A stretch of 64,000 nt of DNA, taken from the NCBI RefSeq assembly GCF_038069945.1, contig NZ_JBBPEV010000003.1, forward strand, positions 1 to 64,000, written 5' to 3'. A program made the position numbers and the translations under genes. Source of the stretch: Aquabacterium sp. A3. Lineage in GTDB: Bacteria > Pseudomonadota > Gammaproteobacteria > Burkholderiales > Burkholderiaceae_C. Every line of letters starts with the position of its first letter. The first letter of the stretch is position 1. Positions 1 through 13,625 of this stretch are shown piece by piece. Under the pieces are notes generated by a model that did no database searches, was not told the DNA's origin, and saw only the letters and a list, made by a program, of their open reading frames with translations.

Positions 1-220
1 TGGCGTGGATGTTGGGCTGCCAGGTCATGAACCAGTCGGTCGAGAAGGGCAGCTGGCCTTTGGAGGGCGACTTGCCGGCCACTTCCTTGTACAGGCGCAG
101 CAGGCGCTCGTAGGACATGTCGGTCTCGGATTCCAGCACCTGCAGGCGTGCCCCCAGGGTGATGAGCGTGACGGCACGCTCGATCTGCTTGGCTTCGGTC
201 AGGAGGCTCTTGGTGCGCAT
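1..220 (-). CDS. flhC: Flagellar master regulator FlhC (N-terminal part; cut by window edge)
   Basis: FlhC forms the FlhD4C2 complex that activates class-2 flagellar promoters. Translation from the ATG at 218-220 gives a protein whose first 73 residues match the FlhC family: an [14 protein letters not shown] segment and [16 protein letters not shown], both hallmarks of the DNA-binding subunit. The zinc-binding cysteines would lie beyond the left edge. It follows flhD on the same strand after a 45-base gap, the usual flhDC order. The rest of the gene is missing only because the window ends. Confidence 0.95.
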   Translation of the reverse strand, partial: MRTKSLLTEAKQIERAVTLITLGARLQVLESETDMSYERLLRLYKEVAGKSPSKGQLPFSTDWFMTWQPNIHA

Positions 221-265
221 GGTGGTGTCTCCGAGGGAATGTGAGGGGTGTCTGGTGAGCCGGAT

Positions 266-586
266 TCAGGCGGCTTCTTGATGGCGGCCGGCCATCAGGA
301 TCGAGGCATGCAGGCGGTTGACGCTGTCGTTGCCATCCTTGCTGTGGTTGGTCAGCAGGCTCCACACCAGGTCATCGTCCACCCGCATGCGGCACAGCAG
401 CGTGTTGCCCGATGAAATCTTGAGGATCTGGGCGGGCGACAGCGAGGACAGCAGCGTGGCGGTCTCTTCGGAGATGCCCAGGCGGAACAGGGCCTGCTCA
501 CGATCACTGCGGATCAGGTTCTGTGCCAGCATCAGGTAGGACAGGTTGACTTCGCGGATCTCTTGCAGCATTTGGTCGGCGTTCAT
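266..586 (-). CDS. flhD: Flagellar master regulator FlhD
   Basis: FlhD is the partner subunit of the FlhD4C2 transcription activator at the top of the flagellar cascade. The 106-residue product begins MNADQMLQEIREVNLSYLML and continues LAQNLIRSDREQALFRLG, typical of the helical FlhD fold; length is close to the family norm of roughly 105-119. The frame is open much further upstream, but the ATG at 584-586 has a good AGGAG ribosome site and is where family similarity starts. It is followed by flhC. The 286-base gap to the desaturase gene carries that gene's terminator, so flhDC must have its own promoter there; I could not place it with confidence. Confidence 0.95.
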   Translation of the reverse strand: MNADQMLQEIREVNLSYLMLAQNLIRSDREQALFRLGISEETATLLSSLSPAQILKISSGNTLLCRMRVDDDLVWSLLTNHSKDGNDSVNRLHASILMAGRHQEAA

Positions 587-804
587 GGCGGGCTCCTGAA
601 AACGGTGGAAAGGTCGGGTTTCAACGGTTTGTTTCGGGGGCCAGCCGGTTTGTTGTGCTGGCATGGGTTGAATTCTGGGCACCCCTGGTGGTTTTCTGAA
701 TAGGCACGCCGCTGTAAGGCGCGTCGGGTCTGTGCTGAGCACCGTGTCAGAAAAAATCCGACAAACCCGTCCTGATGCCCGGTGAAACAGGCCAAAACAC
801 GCGC

Positions 805-831
805 ACAAAAAAGCCCGGCATCGCCGGGCTT
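805..831 (-). terminator. Intrinsic terminator after the desaturase operon
   Basis: A 9-bp perfect stem (AAGCCCGGC at 811-819 with GCCGGGCTT at 823-831) and a 3-base loop are followed on the minus strand by six T residues. It lies 42 bases past the desaturase stop and separates that operon from flhDC. Confidence 0.85.
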
Positions 832-872
832 GTTTTGCATCGCGCAAGTCAGCGCGGGTGCGTGGGGGCGCC

Positions 873-2054
873 TCAGGCGCGCTCGGGCAGGATGGATTCC
901 ACCTCGATGTGCACCGCCTTTTGCGGGCCGCCTGGCAGGCTGTAGCGCGCGATGCGCTTGAACACCGTCCACAACTGGGCGGCGAACGAGCCGGTGTTGT
1001 AGGGCACGCCATACTTGGCGCACACGGCACGCACCTTGGGCGCCATCTCGATGTAGCGGTTGGCCGGGATGTCCGGGAACAGGTGGTGCTCGACCTGGTG
1101 TGACAGGTTGCCGCTCATCAGGTGCAACACGCTGCCGCCGCTGATGTTGCTGGAGCCCAGAATCTGGCGCAGGTACCACTGGCCTTTGGTTTCGCCTTCG
1201 ATGGACTCGCGCTTGAAGGTGTAGACCCGCTCGGTGAAGTGGCCACAAAAGATGATGGCCCAGGCCCACACATTGCGCATCAGGTTGCCGATCAGGTTGC
1301 CCGCCATCACCGCCAGTGCGCCGTCGATGGCACCTTGCGTGCTCTGGAAGAACAGGCCTGCGGCCAGCGCCCCCACCAGGGGCCACGCGATGTAGTCCTT
1401 GCGCACCTGACGCCAGATCTTGGCGCGCACCAGCAGCCACTGGGGCCGGCACTCCGACCACTTCTTGCGGCCGATGGCCACCTTGTCCATTTGCAGGTCA
1501 TGGATGGCCACGAACAGCTCGAAGAAGGTGGCCAGCAGGGCCGTCAGCAGCAACTGGAAGGGGTGCAGCCAGCTCCAGCGCAGGTCGTTGGACAGGCGCA
1601 GCAGGCCATAGCCAAAGTCCCGGTCTTTGCCGATCACGTTGGTGTAGGTGTGGTGCACATAGTTGTGCGAGTGACGCCATTCTTCCTTCGGGCAGGTGTT
1701 GTCCCATTCGAAGGTGTCGCCATGGAAGCGCGGGTCGTTCATCCAGTTGAACTGGCCGTGCATCACGTTGTGGCCCAGCTCCATGTTGTCGATGATCTTG
1801 CTGATGCCCAGCAGGACGGCGCCCAGGATGAACGTGGGCGGGAACCAGCCAAACATCAGCAGGGCGCGGCCAGCCAGCTCGGTGCCACGCACCAGCTTCA
1901 GGATGCCCCGGATGTAGCGCGCATCGCGCTCGCCCAACTGAGCCCGGGTCTCATCGCGGATGGCATCCAGTTCCTGTTGGAAGGCTTCCAGTTCCTCGAT
2001 CGACTTGGGGCCGATCTGAAGCGTTTGTGGATTCATGGTCATTCTCGCGTTCAT
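873..2054 (-). CDS. Membrane fatty-acid desaturase (acyl-CoA desaturase type)
   Basis: A 393-residue member of the membrane di-iron fatty-acid desaturase family, which inserts a double bond into an acyl chain using O2 and electrons from a reductase. The three histidine boxes are visible: HNVMH at residues 95-99, HSHNYVHH at 128-135, and HQVEHH in the C-terminal third. Two hydrophobic hairpins flank the boxes. The start ATG at 2052-2054 overlaps the stop of the upstream reductase as ATGA, so the two are translationally coupled; an internal ATG (MNPQ) is an alternative. The pair resembles the reductase-desaturase couples of Pseudomonas (desCB) and Mycobacterium (DesA3/Rv3230c). Exact substrate and double-bond position cannot be read from sequence. 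Confidence 0.92.
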   Translation of the reverse strand: MNARMTMNPQTLQIGPKSIEELEAFQQELDAIRDETRAQLGERDARYIRGILKLVRGTELAGRALLMFGWFPPTFILGAVLLGISKIIDNMELGHNVMHGQFNWMNDPRFHGDTFEWDNTCPKEEWRHSHNYVHHTYTNVIGKDRDFGYGLLRLSNDLRWSWLHPFQLLLTALLATFFELFVAIHDLQMDKVAIGRKKWSECRPQWLLVRAKIWRQVRKDYIAWPLVGALAAGLFFQSTQGAIDGALAVMAGNLIGNLMRNVWAWAIIFCGHFTERVYTFKRESIEGETKGQWYLRQILGSSNISGGSVLHLMSGNLSHQVEHHLFPDIPANRYIEMAPKVRAVCAKYGVPYNTGSFAAQLWTVFKRIARYSLPGGPQKAVHIEVESILPERA

Positions 2055-3205
2055 GTCATGGATTCGAGTTCGACATCGCTCATGGCGCTGCTCACGCACA
2101 GGCGGATGGGTTGGCCTTCGCCATCGATCCGCTCGCCGCTGACGAGGTCGCGCACCGACCCGCTCTTGAGTCGGCAGGTGCATTCATGGCAGATGCCTTG
2201 CCGGCATCCGTGCTTGATCTGGTGTCCCGCCTCTTCGCCAGCCACCAGCAGGGTCAGGTTGCCGGCCGCCACGAAGTCGATGTGCCCCTGGATGCGATCC
2301 AGGGCCACGCGATGTCGGGCGTTGGGGTCGCCACTCGGGCTGGGCGCCGTGAAGGCCTCCAGGTGCAGTTGGGGCGACAGCCCTTGCTCAGCCCACAGGG
2401 CTTTGGCCGCGTCCATCAAAGGCGCCGGGCCGCAGCAATAGGCGGGCATGGTGCGCCAGTCGGTGCAGGCCGCCTCCAGCAGGGGCAGGTTCAGCACGCG
2501 GGCCGCGCCGCCCTCGGGCGATGGGGTCACCGGGGCCTGGCCTGGGGTGTGGGCCATGCTGTCGATGGGCACGTAGTGCAGCTGCTTCCAGGTCCTGGAC
2601 AAGGCCAGCAGCTCTTGCGCGAAGATGCGGTCCACGCTGCTGCGGGCAAAGTACACCAGGGTGACCAGGGTGTTGGGCGCCGTGGCATACAGGTGCTGCA
2701 GCATGGACATGCATGGCGTGATGCCGCTGCCACCGGCCAGCAGCAACACCTTCGGCGGGGTCGTGGCCGGCAGCACAAAATCGCCGGCCGGGGGATCGAT
2801 GTCGATCACCGCACCCACAGGCAACTGGTCTCTGATGTGGTTGGACACGCGCCCCCCGGGCTGACGCTGCACCGTGATGGCGATCTGATTGGTGTGGCCC
2901 TTCACCGAGCGCGGCGAATAAGCACGCCGATGGCGAACGCCATCGATCGTCACGCCAATGACCACATACTGGCCGGGCGTGAGGGCAGGAAAAGCCGCGC
3001 CCACTTGCAGCACCAGGGTGCAGGCCGACGGGGTTTCCATGTGTTTGGCCACCACCCGCGCCTGCAGGTGGTGCACCCGCCACATCGGATTGATCCACCC
3101 GAGGGTGTCATCCAGGACGGCGGGGGTCAGTCCCAGCGGGCTCAACAAACCGGCGACTCGGCGGGTGGCGGCAACCGGCAAGGGCACGGCGGTGGCGGCT
3201 GGCAT
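2051..3205 (-). CDS. Ferredoxin reductase-like electron donor for the desaturase
   Basis: A 384-residue flavoprotein that should pass electrons from NAD(P)H through FAD and a 2Fe-2S centre to the downstream desaturase. Order of domains: FAD-binding barrel with HRRAYS around residue 90-100, a nucleotide-binding domain with GGSGITP near 160-170, and a C-terminal plant-type ferredoxin domain with CRQGICHEC and a later CVSS, the four cysteine ligands. The ATG at 3203-3205 has a TGGAG ribosome site upstream. It overlaps the desaturase by four bases. A strong palindrome about 95 bases upstream of the start is a likely operator. Function as the desaturase partner is inferred from coupling and known homologous pairs. 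Confidence 0.93.
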   Translation of the reverse strand: MPAATAVPLPVAATRRVAGLLSPLGLTPAVLDDTLGWINPMWRVHHLQARVVAKHMETPSACTLVLQVGAAFPALTPGQYVVIGVTIDGVRHRRAYSPRSVKGHTNQIAITVQRQPGGRVSNHIRDQLPVGAVIDIDPPAGDFVLPATTPPKVLLLAGGSGITPCMSMLQHLYATAPNTLVTLVYFARSSVDRIFAQELLALSRTWKQLHYVPIDSMAHTPGQAPVTPSPEGGAARVLNLPLLEAACTDWRTMPAYCCGPAPLMDAAKALWAEQGLSPQLHLEAFTAPSPSGDPNARHRVALDRIQGHIDFVAAGNLTLLVAGEEAGHQIKHGCRQGICHECTCRLKSGSVRDLVSGERIDGEGQPIRLCVSSAMSDVELESMT

Positions 3206-3298
3206 CTCGATTCAACTCCAGGGAAACAACAACATTTGGCGACAGGGTAGTGTTTCACCCTCCGAAGGGGGAACCGGGTAAGCCCCTGAAGAGGGTCT

Positions 3299-3319
3299 GT
3301 CACCCCTTAAATGGGTGAC
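3299..3319. promoter_or_regulatory. Palindrome in the reductase/transposase-like divergent promoter region
   Basis: GTCACCC (3299-3305) and GGGTGAC (3313-3319) form a perfect inverted repeat around an AT-rich 7-base centre. It sits about 95 bases upstream of the reductase-desaturase operon and 72 bases upstream of the gene at 3391. Size and symmetry fit a dimeric regulator operator. No regulator gene is adjacent, so the binding protein is unknown. Confidence 0.55.
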
Positions 3320-3390
3320 GTTAGGCCGCGGATTGTGCAACACCTGTCTCATCGACAATTGGGGCACATCAATGAACATGAAGGACCTCG

Positions 3391-4077
3391 ATGGCCCGCC
3401 TGCCGCGTGCTGAAGTGCCTGGATGGCCGCAACTCGTGCAGCAACGCTCGCACGATGGCGTGCCCTGGATACGTGACGAGGTGGACGGGTTGCGCGCGCT
3501 GGCCGACCTGAAAGAGGTGTCGGCTGCGGCGGGGGTGCAGGTGCACGCCTACGCCATCGTGGCCGAGCAGATGCTGTTGCTGGTCACGCCCGATGCGCCG
3601 GCCGGGGTGTCCCGAATGATGCAGGCATTCGGGCGGCGTTACGTTGGCGCCTTCAACCGGCGCCATGCCCGCGCTGGCACCCTGTGGGCGGGGCGGTACC
3701 GCAGTGCCATGCTGGACCCGGCTCATTTCTTGCTTGATGCCATGGTGATGGTCGACGCCCTGGGGACAGGCCGCGCGGGTGGCCTGGCGTTCACCAGCTT
3801 GGCGCACCACCTGGGGCAGGGCGCCGAGCGCTGGCTGGTCGATCATTCGGCTTACTGGGCCCTGGGCAACACCCCGTTCGAGCGGCACCTGTCATGGGCT
3901 CGTCGTGTCGAGCTGGGGCTGGATGCCGCCATCCGCGATCGCCTGCTGGCAGGTCTGCGCGGTGGGTGGCCGATCATCTCGGGTGAGCAGGTGTCGGTGC
4001 TGGAGGCGGCTGCCGGTCGGCGCTTGGCCCCGGCCCGCCGAGGTCGCCCCAAAAAAATTCAACCTGACCCCAATTAG
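3391..4077 (+). CDS. REP-associated tyrosine transposase (RAYT/Y1_Tnp) homologue without HUH motif
   Basis: A 228-residue protein of the IS200-like RAYT family, single-copy chromosomal relatives of Y1 transposases that process REP hairpins. Recognisable parts are HAYAIVAEQMLLLVTP, GRRYVGAFNRRHARAGTLWAGRYRS (given here in two pieces: residues about 100-115 and 115-130) and the basic RRGRPKK tail. The tyrosine of RRYV is kept. Where active members have an NHVHLL segment, with the two metal-binding histidines of HUH, this protein reads EQMLLL, so nuclease activity is probably lost. The frame is intact, with an AAGGA ribosome site before the ATG at 3391. Short CTGACCCYA repeats follow it. Confidence 0.8.
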   Translation: MARLPRAEVPGWPQLVQQRSHDGVPWIRDEVDGLRALADLKEVSAAAGVQVHAYAIVAEQMLLLVTPDAPAGVSRMMQAFGRRYVGAFNRRHARAGTLWAGRYRSAMLDPAHFLLDAMVMVDALGTGRAGGLAFTSLAHHLGQGAERWLVDHSAYWALGNTPFERHLSWARRVELGLDAAIRDRLLAGLRGGWPIISGEQVSVLEAAAGRRLAPARRGRPKKIQPDPN

Positions 4078-4126
4078 TTTGAGTCGAATTTGTTTTGCTT
4101 ATTAAATGTGATCTGACCCTATTTTA
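4064..4126 (+). repeat. Two REP-like CTGACCCYAwTTw repeats behind the RAYT-like gene
   Basis: CTGACCCCAATTA (4064-4076) runs through the stop codon of the transposase-like gene, and CTGACCCTATTTTA (4113-4126) follows 49 bases on in the same orientation, within an AT-rich patch unlike the surrounding GC-rich DNA. An inverted 8-mer, AATTGGGG at 3357-3364, lies upstream of the gene. From memory, motifs of the form AAATCTGACCCC accompany this transposase family in many proteobacteria; the identification is therefore tentative. Confidence 0.5.
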
Positions 4127-4207
4127 ATTTTCTTGTCATCAGGGCGGGTGAGGGTTATCCTCACGCTCCCCCTAGTTGTTTCCACACTTTCCAACTGGAG
4201 CGCCCTC

Positions 4208-8986
<4,779 letters not shown>

Positions 8987-9007
8987 TCGGCGCTCGAGGA
9001 GTTTGAA

Positions 9008-10471
9008 ATGGGAAAAGTCACTGGCTTTCTGGAATTTGAGCGCCTGGAAGAGGGCTATGAGCCCGTCGAACAGCGCGTCAAGAACTACAAAGAGTTCGTC
9101 ATTGGTCTGACGCCCGAGCAGGCCAAGCAACAGGGTGCGCGCTGCATGGACTGCGGCACGCCCTTCTGCAACAGCGGGTGTCCGGTCAACAACATCATCC
9201 CCGACTTCAACGACCTGGTGTACCACCAGGACTGGAAGCAGGCGATCGAGGTGCTGCACAGCACGAACAACTTCCCCGACTTCACCGGCCGCGTCTGCCC
9301 GGCGCCCTGTGAAGCCGCGTGCGTGCTCAACATCAACAACGACCCCATCGGCATCAAGTCGATCGAGCACGCCATCATCGACCGCGCCTGGGCCGAAGGC
9401 TGGGTCAAGCCCCAGCCTGCCCAGGTCAAGACCGGCAAAAAGGTCGCCGTCGTGGGCTCCGGCCCCGCTGGCATGGCCGCCGCTCAGCAACTGGCCCGCG
9501 TCGGTCACGACGTGACCGTGTTCGAGAAGAACGACACCATCGGTGGCCTGCTGCGTTTCGGCATCCCCGACTTCAAGTTCGACAAGTCGCACATCGACCG
9601 CCGCGTCAAGCAGATGGAAGCCGAAGGCGTGGTCTTCAAGACCAACGTGCTGGTGGGCGAGATGCCCGCAGGCTCCAAGGTCACCAACTGGGCCAAGGAA
9701 TCGGTCAGCCCCGAGCAGCTCAAGAAAGACTTCGACGCCGTCATCCTGACCGGTGGCGCCGAGCAGTCGCGTGACCTGCCCGTGCCGGGCCGCGACCTGG
9801 CCGGCATCCACTTCGCCATGGAGTTCCTGCCCCAGCAGAACCGCGTCAATGCGGGCGGCAAGGTCAAGGACCAGATCATGGCCACGGGCAAGGACGTCAT
9901 CGTCATCGGCGGTGGGGACACCGGCTCTGACTGCGTGGGCACCTCCAACCGCCACGGCGCCAAGAGCGTCACCCAGTTCGAGGTGATGCCACAGCCGCCC
10001 GAGCAGGAAAACAAAGAGCTGACCTGGCCCTACTGGCCGATCAAGCTGCGCACCTCGTCCAGCCACGAAGAGGGTTGCGCCCGCGAGTTCGCCATCGCCA
10101 CCAAGGAATTCTTTGGCGAGAACGGCAAGGTCACGGGTCTGAAGACCGTGCAGGTGGAGTTCAAGGACGGCAAGTTCGTGGAAGTGGCCGGCACCGAGAA
10201 GACCTACAAGGCCGATCTGGTGCTGCTGGCCATGGGGTTCACCAACCCGGTCAACACCCTGCTGGACGGTTTTGGTGTTGACAAGGATGGCCGCGGCAAC
10301 GCCAAGGCCTCGACCGACGAAGGCGGCTACCGCACCAACGTGGACAAGGTGTTCGCGGCCGGTGACGTGCGCCGGGGCCAGTCGCTGGTGGTGTGGGCCA
10401 TCCGCGAGGGCCGCCAGGCCGCGCGCGAGGTCGATGCCTTCCTGATGGGCTCGACCACCTTGCCGCGCTGA
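9008..10471 (+). CDS. gltD: Glutamate synthase (NADPH) small subunit
   Basis: The 487-residue beta subunit takes electrons from NADPH via FAD and passes them through 4Fe-4S clusters to GltB. The N-terminal cysteine sets ([14 protein letters not shown] and CPAPCEAAC) bind the clusters; [10 protein letters not shown] marks the FAD site, [11 protein letters not shown] the NADPH site, and the [14 protein letters not shown] segment the C-terminal FAD contact. GAGGAG precedes the ATG at 9008. It is cotranscribed with gltB, and a hairpin with a T-run after the stop (10541-10570) probably ends the operon. Confidence 0.97.
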   Translation: MGKVTGFLEFERLEEGYEPVEQRVKNYKEFVIGLTPEQAKQQGARCMDCGTPFCNSGCPVNNIIPDFNDLVYHQDWKQAIEVLHSTNNFPDFTGRVCPAPCEAACVLNINNDPIGIKSIEHAIIDRAWAEGWVKPQPAQVKTGKKVAVVGSGPAGMAAAQQLARVGHDVTVFEKNDTIGGLLRFGIPDFKFDKSHIDRRVKQMEAEGVVFKTNVLVGEMPAGSKVTNWAKESVSPEQLKKDFDAVILTGGAEQSRDLPVPGRDLAGIHFAMEFLPQQNRVNAGGKVKDQIMATGKDVIVIGGGDTGSDCVGTSNRHGAKSVTQFEVMPQPPEQENKELTWPYWPIKLRTSSSHEEGCAREFAIATKEFFGENGKVTGLKTVQVEFKDGKFVEVAGTEKTYKADLVLLAMGFTNPVNTLLDGFGVDKDGRGNAKASTDEGGYRTNVDKVFAAGDVRRGQSLVVWAIREGRQAAREVDAFLMGSTTLPR

Positions 10472-10540
10472 TCCATCGGCCTGTTGCGCCCACCCATCTG
10501 GGTGTTCGGCAGGCTTGAGACGGATCGCCTATCATCCGAA

Positions 10541-10570
10541 GGGCTGGTGCATCACTCACCGGCCCTTTTT
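10541..10570 (+). terminator. Probable gltBD terminator, close to the mlaF start
   Basis: GGGCTGGTG (10541-10549) pairs with CACCGGCCC (10557-10565) with one G-U pair and is followed by five T residues. It lies 70 bases after the gltD stop and ends only 7 bases before the mlaF ATG. A TATCAT hexamer (10530-10535) just ahead could instead make this hairpin the 5' end of an mla transcript. Confidence 0.65.
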
Positions 10571-10577
10571 GTCTCTC

Positions 10578-11417
10578 ATGCCCGAATCCACTTCCTCTCC
10601 TTCCGACGCCTTGTCCTCTCCCTCTGATGCGCTGGTCGAGTTGCGCGGGGTCACCTGCGGCTATGGCGATCGCGTCATCCTGGAGAACATCGACATCCTG
10701 GTGCCACGCGGCAAGGTGGTGGCGCTGATGGGCACATCGGGTGGTGGCAAGACCACCGTGCTGCGCCTGATCGGGCGGCAGTTGCTGCCCATGAAGGGCG
10801 AGGTGCTCTTTGATGGGCAGGACCTGGCACAGGTGCAGGGCGAATCCTTGATGGCCCTGCGTCGTCGCATGGGCATGTTGTTCCAGTTTGGCGCCTTGTT
10901 CACCGACCTGTCGGTGTTCGAGAACGTGGCCTTTCCACTGCGCGAACACACCCGCCTGCCAGAGTCCATCATCCGTGATCTGGTGCTCATGAAGCTCAAC
11001 GCGGTGGGCTTGCGCGGCGCCCGTGACCTCATGCCCAGCGAGATATCGGGCGGCATGTCCCGGCGGGTGGCCCTGGCGCGTGCCATTGCGCTCGATCCCG
11101 AACTGGTGCTCTACGACGAGCCCTTTGCGGGGCTGGACCCGATTTCCATGGGCGTGTCGGCGCGGCTGATTCGCGAGCTCAACGACACCATGGGCCTGAC
11201 CAGCGTGGTCGTGTCCCACGATGTGGACGAAACCTTCCTCATCGCCGATCACGTCGTGTTGCTGGCCAATGGCCGCGTGGTGGCCCAGGGCTCACCGGAC
11301 GAGATGCGCGCCAGCCAGGATCCCCTGGTCAAGCAGTTTGTGCATGCCGAGCCCGATGGTCCGGTGCGTTTCCACCACCCGGCGGCGGACGCCGGTCAAG
11401 ATTTCGGGGTGCGCTGA
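10578..11417 (+). CDS. mlaF: Mla phospholipid transport ATPase MlaF
   Basis: ATP-binding subunit of the inner-membrane MlaFEDB complex that moves phospholipids between the outer and inner membranes, keeping outer-leaflet asymmetry. The 279-residue product has Walker [10 protein letters not shown], a signature [14 protein letters not shown], Walker [14 protein letters not shown] and a switch histidine in VVVSHD. The start at 10578 is where family similarity begins; the frame opens at 10515 inside the hairpin region. No clear ribosome site is visible. The stop shares a base with the mlaE start (TGATG). Confidence 0.94.
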   Translation: MPESTSSPSDALSSPSDALVELRGVTCGYGDRVILENIDILVPRGKVVALMGTSGGGKTTVLRLIGRQLLPMKGEVLFDGQDLAQVQGESLMALRRRMGMLFQFGALFTDLSVFENVAFPLREHTRLPESIIRDLVLMKLNAVGLRGARDLMPSEISGGMSRRVALARAIALDPELVLYDEPFAGLDPISMGVSARLIRELNDTMGLTSVVVSHDVDETFLIADHVVLLANGRVVAQGSPDEMRASQDPLVKQFVHAEPDGPVRFHHPAADAGQDFGVR

Positions 11418-12202
11418 TGCTGCGCTGGTTGCAACCGTCGGTCGTGGGGCATGCCGTGCGCAGCAAGCTGGCCGATGTCGGCTATGCCTCGCGCCTGTTC
11501 CTGCAGTTGGTGGCCTTGCTGGCCGCGGCGTTTCGTCGCCCGCGCCTGGTGGCCGAGCAGGTGTTCTTCCTGGGCAATTATTCGCTGGCCATCATCGTGG
11601 TGTCTGGCCTGTTCGTGGGGTTTGTGCTCAGCCTCCAGGGCTATTACATCCTGCAGCGCTATGGCTCCAGCGAAGCACTGGGCCTGATGGTCGCCCTGTC
11701 GCTGGTGCGTGAACTCGGGCCCGTGGTGTCGGCCTTGTTGTTCGCGGGGCGGGCCGGCACGGCGCTGACCGCTGGCATCGGCCTCATGAAGGCGGGCGAA
11801 CAGCTCGCCGCCATGGAGATGATGGGGGTCGACCCGCTGCGCCGCGTGCTGGCGCCTCGTTTCTGGGCGGGCGCCATCGCCTTGCCTCTGCTGGCAGCCG
11901 TGTTCTCGGCCGTGGGCATCATGGGGGGCTGGCTGGTGGGCGTGGTGATGATCGGGGTGGACCCCGGCGCCTTCTGGTCGCAGATGCAAAGCGGTGTGGA
12001 CGTCTGGTCTGACGTGGGCAACGGCCTGCTCAAGAGTGTCGTCTTCGGCTTCACCGTCACCTTCATCGCCCTGCTGCAAGGCTTCGAATGCAAGCCCACG
12101 CCCGAAGGGGTGTCGCTGGCCACCACCCGCACGGTGGTCATGGCCTCACTGGCGGTGCTGGGGCTCGATTTTGTCCTCACGGCCATGATGTTTTCCATCT
12201 GA
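11417..12202 (+). CDS. mlaE: Mla phospholipid transport permease MlaE
   Basis: A 261-residue integral membrane permease of the MlaFEDB lipid transporter. It has the MlaE family pattern: an amphipathic N-terminal region, then about five hydrophobic segments. Conserved pieces include [21 protein letters not shown], a [20 protein letters not shown] loop, and [16 protein letters not shown], the coupling region to the ATPase. It overlaps mlaF by one base and is followed by mlaD after 29 bases. Confidence 0.95.
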   Translation: MLRWLQPSVVGHAVRSKLADVGYASRLFLQLVALLAAAFRRPRLVAEQVFFLGNYSLAIIVVSGLFVGFVLSLQGYYILQRYGSSEALGLMVALSLVRELGPVVSALLFAGRAGTALTAGIGLMKAGEQLAAMEMMGVDPLRRVLAPRFWAGAIALPLLAAVFSAVGIMGGWLVGVVMIGVDPGAFWSQMQSGVDVWSDVGNGLLKSVVFGFTVTFIALLQGFECKPTPEGVSLATTRTVVMASLAVLGLDFVLTAMMFSI

Positions 12203-12231
12203 GGCCACACAAGAACGCAAGGACTGACAAG

Positions 12232-12711
12232 ATGCAAAAATCCAAACATGACGTCTGGGTGGGGCTGTTCGTGCTGATCGGGGCGGCGGCCATCCTGTTC
12301 CTGGCCCTCAAGGCGGGCAACCTGCTCACCTTGTCTTTTGATCCCGGCTACAGCGTCACTGCGCGCTTTGACAACATCGGCGGGCTCAAGCCCCGCGCGG
12401 CGGTCAAGAGCGCCGGTGTGGTGGTGGGGCGGGTGCAGTCCATCAAATTCGACAGCCAGATCTATCGCGCCGAGGTCCTCATCACCTTGAACAATGGCGT
12501 GGTGTTTCCCAAAGACACGTCGGCCAAGATCCTCACCGCCGGCCTGCTGGGCGAACAGTACATCGGCCTGGAGGCCGGGTTTGGTGAAGAGCAACTCAAG
12601 CAGGGCGACGAGATCACGACCACGCAGTCGGCCATCGTGCTTGAAAACCTCATTGGGCAGTTTCTGTACAACAAGGCCGCCGAGGGTGGCCCTGCGGCCG
12701 GAGGCAAATGA
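12232..12711 (+). CDS. mlaD: Mla phospholipid-binding MCE protein MlaD
   Basis: A 159-residue MCE-domain protein anchored by one N-terminal transmembrane helix (VGLFVLIGAAAILFLALKAG). In the periplasm six copies form a ring with a hydrophobic pore through which phospholipid passes to MlaE. The MCE domain is seen in YSVTARFDNIGGLKPRAAVKSAGV followed by GRVQSIKFD and the LLGEQYIGLEAG stretch. Its length matches short proteobacterial MlaD. The TGA stop overlaps the first ATG of mlaA. Confidence 0.95.
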   Translation: MQKSKHDVWVGLFVLIGAAAILFLALKAGNLLTLSFDPGYSVTARFDNIGGLKPRAAVKSAGVVVGRVQSIKFDSQIYRAEVLITLNNGVVFPKDTSAKILTAGLLGEQYIGLEAGFGEEQLKQGDEITTTQSAIVLENLIGQFLYNKAAEGGPAAGGK

Positions 12712-13532
12712 TGCACGCTCGCCTGTTTTCTGTGCTGAAACTGGGCTTGGCCGCGCTGACGCTGTCGGTGGTGGCCGGTTGTGCCACCCGCGCCCAACCT
12801 GACCCGCTGGAGGGGTGGAACCGCAAGGTGTTTGCCTTCAACGAGGTGGTCGATCAAAACGTCATGCAGCCTGTGGCGCGTGGCTACCGCGAGGTGACGC
12901 CTCAGCCCGTGCGCTCGGGCGTGAGCAATTTCTTCGGCAACCTCAAAGACCTGTGGTCCACGATCAATCTGTTTTTGCAAGGCCGCCTCAAGGACGGCGC
13001 CATGGGCGTCATCCGTGTGAGCATCAATTCCACGCTCGGGCTGGGTGGCCTGATCGATCTGGCCACGCCGATGCAGATCGACAAGCCCAACGAGGACCTG
13101 GGGCAGACGCTGGGGGCCTGGGGGGTGCCGCAAGGTGCCTACGTGGTGTGGCCCCTGTTGGGTTCGTCCACGTTCCGTGACTCGGTGGACATCCCGGCCG
13201 ACATGTACAGCAGCGGCGCCTTGCTGACCTCGGACCACGGTACGCAGTGGGGCATGGCCGCGCTGCGGGTGGTGGATGTGCGGGCTCGTTTGCTGGACGC
13301 CTCCACCCTGGTGGATGACGTGGCCCTGGACAAATATGCCTTTGTGCGCTCGGCCTACCTGCAGCGACGCCTGAGCCTGGTGCACAACGGGCAGCCGCCC
13401 ATGCTGGACGACGAGGACGATGATGAGCCGGTTTATGCGCCCTACGAGCCTGAACCGGAGCCAGCGTTGGATCCAGCGCCTGAAGCCGAGCCGGCCCCGG
13501 CCCCCGCGTCGGCGCCGGCTTCCGCCCCGTGA
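12708..13532 (+). CDS. mlaA: Outer-membrane lipoprotein MlaA (VacJ) with Pro/Ala/Glu-rich tail
   Basis: MlaA sits in the outer membrane with a porin and removes phospholipid from the outer leaflet, handing it to MlaC. The 274-residue product has a signal peptide with lipobox VAGC, then the VacJ core: PLEGWNRKVFAFNEVVDQNV, NFFGNLKDLWSTINLFLQG, and LGQTLGAWGVPQGAYVVWPLLG. The last 40 residues form an acidic run (DDEDDDEP) and a low-complexity EPEPE/PAPA/ASAP tail not needed for the fold. ATGATG at 12708-12713 offers two starts; the first overlaps the mlaD stop. Placement of mlaA inside the mla operon is a beta-proteobacterial arrangement. Confidence 0.94.
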   Translation: MMHARLFSVLKLGLAALTLSVVAGCATRAQPDPLEGWNRKVFAFNEVVDQNVMQPVARGYREVTPQPVRSGVSNFFGNLKDLWSTINLFLQGRLKDGAMGVIRVSINSTLGLGGLIDLATPMQIDKPNEDLGQTLGAWGVPQGAYVVWPLLGSSTFRDSVDIPADMYSSGALLTSDHGTQWGMAALRVVDVRARLLDASTLVDDVALDKYAFVRSAYLQRRLSLVHNGQPPMLDDEDDDEPVYAPYEPEPEPALDPAPEAEPAPAPASAPASAP

Positions 13533-13625
13533 ATTTGCAAAGCCTTGTGAAGCCTGGCGCCTGCGGTCGTCCGACCCGGCAGCTGGTGCGTTGAATCACT
13601 GACAGATCAAGAAGAAAGGACCTCC

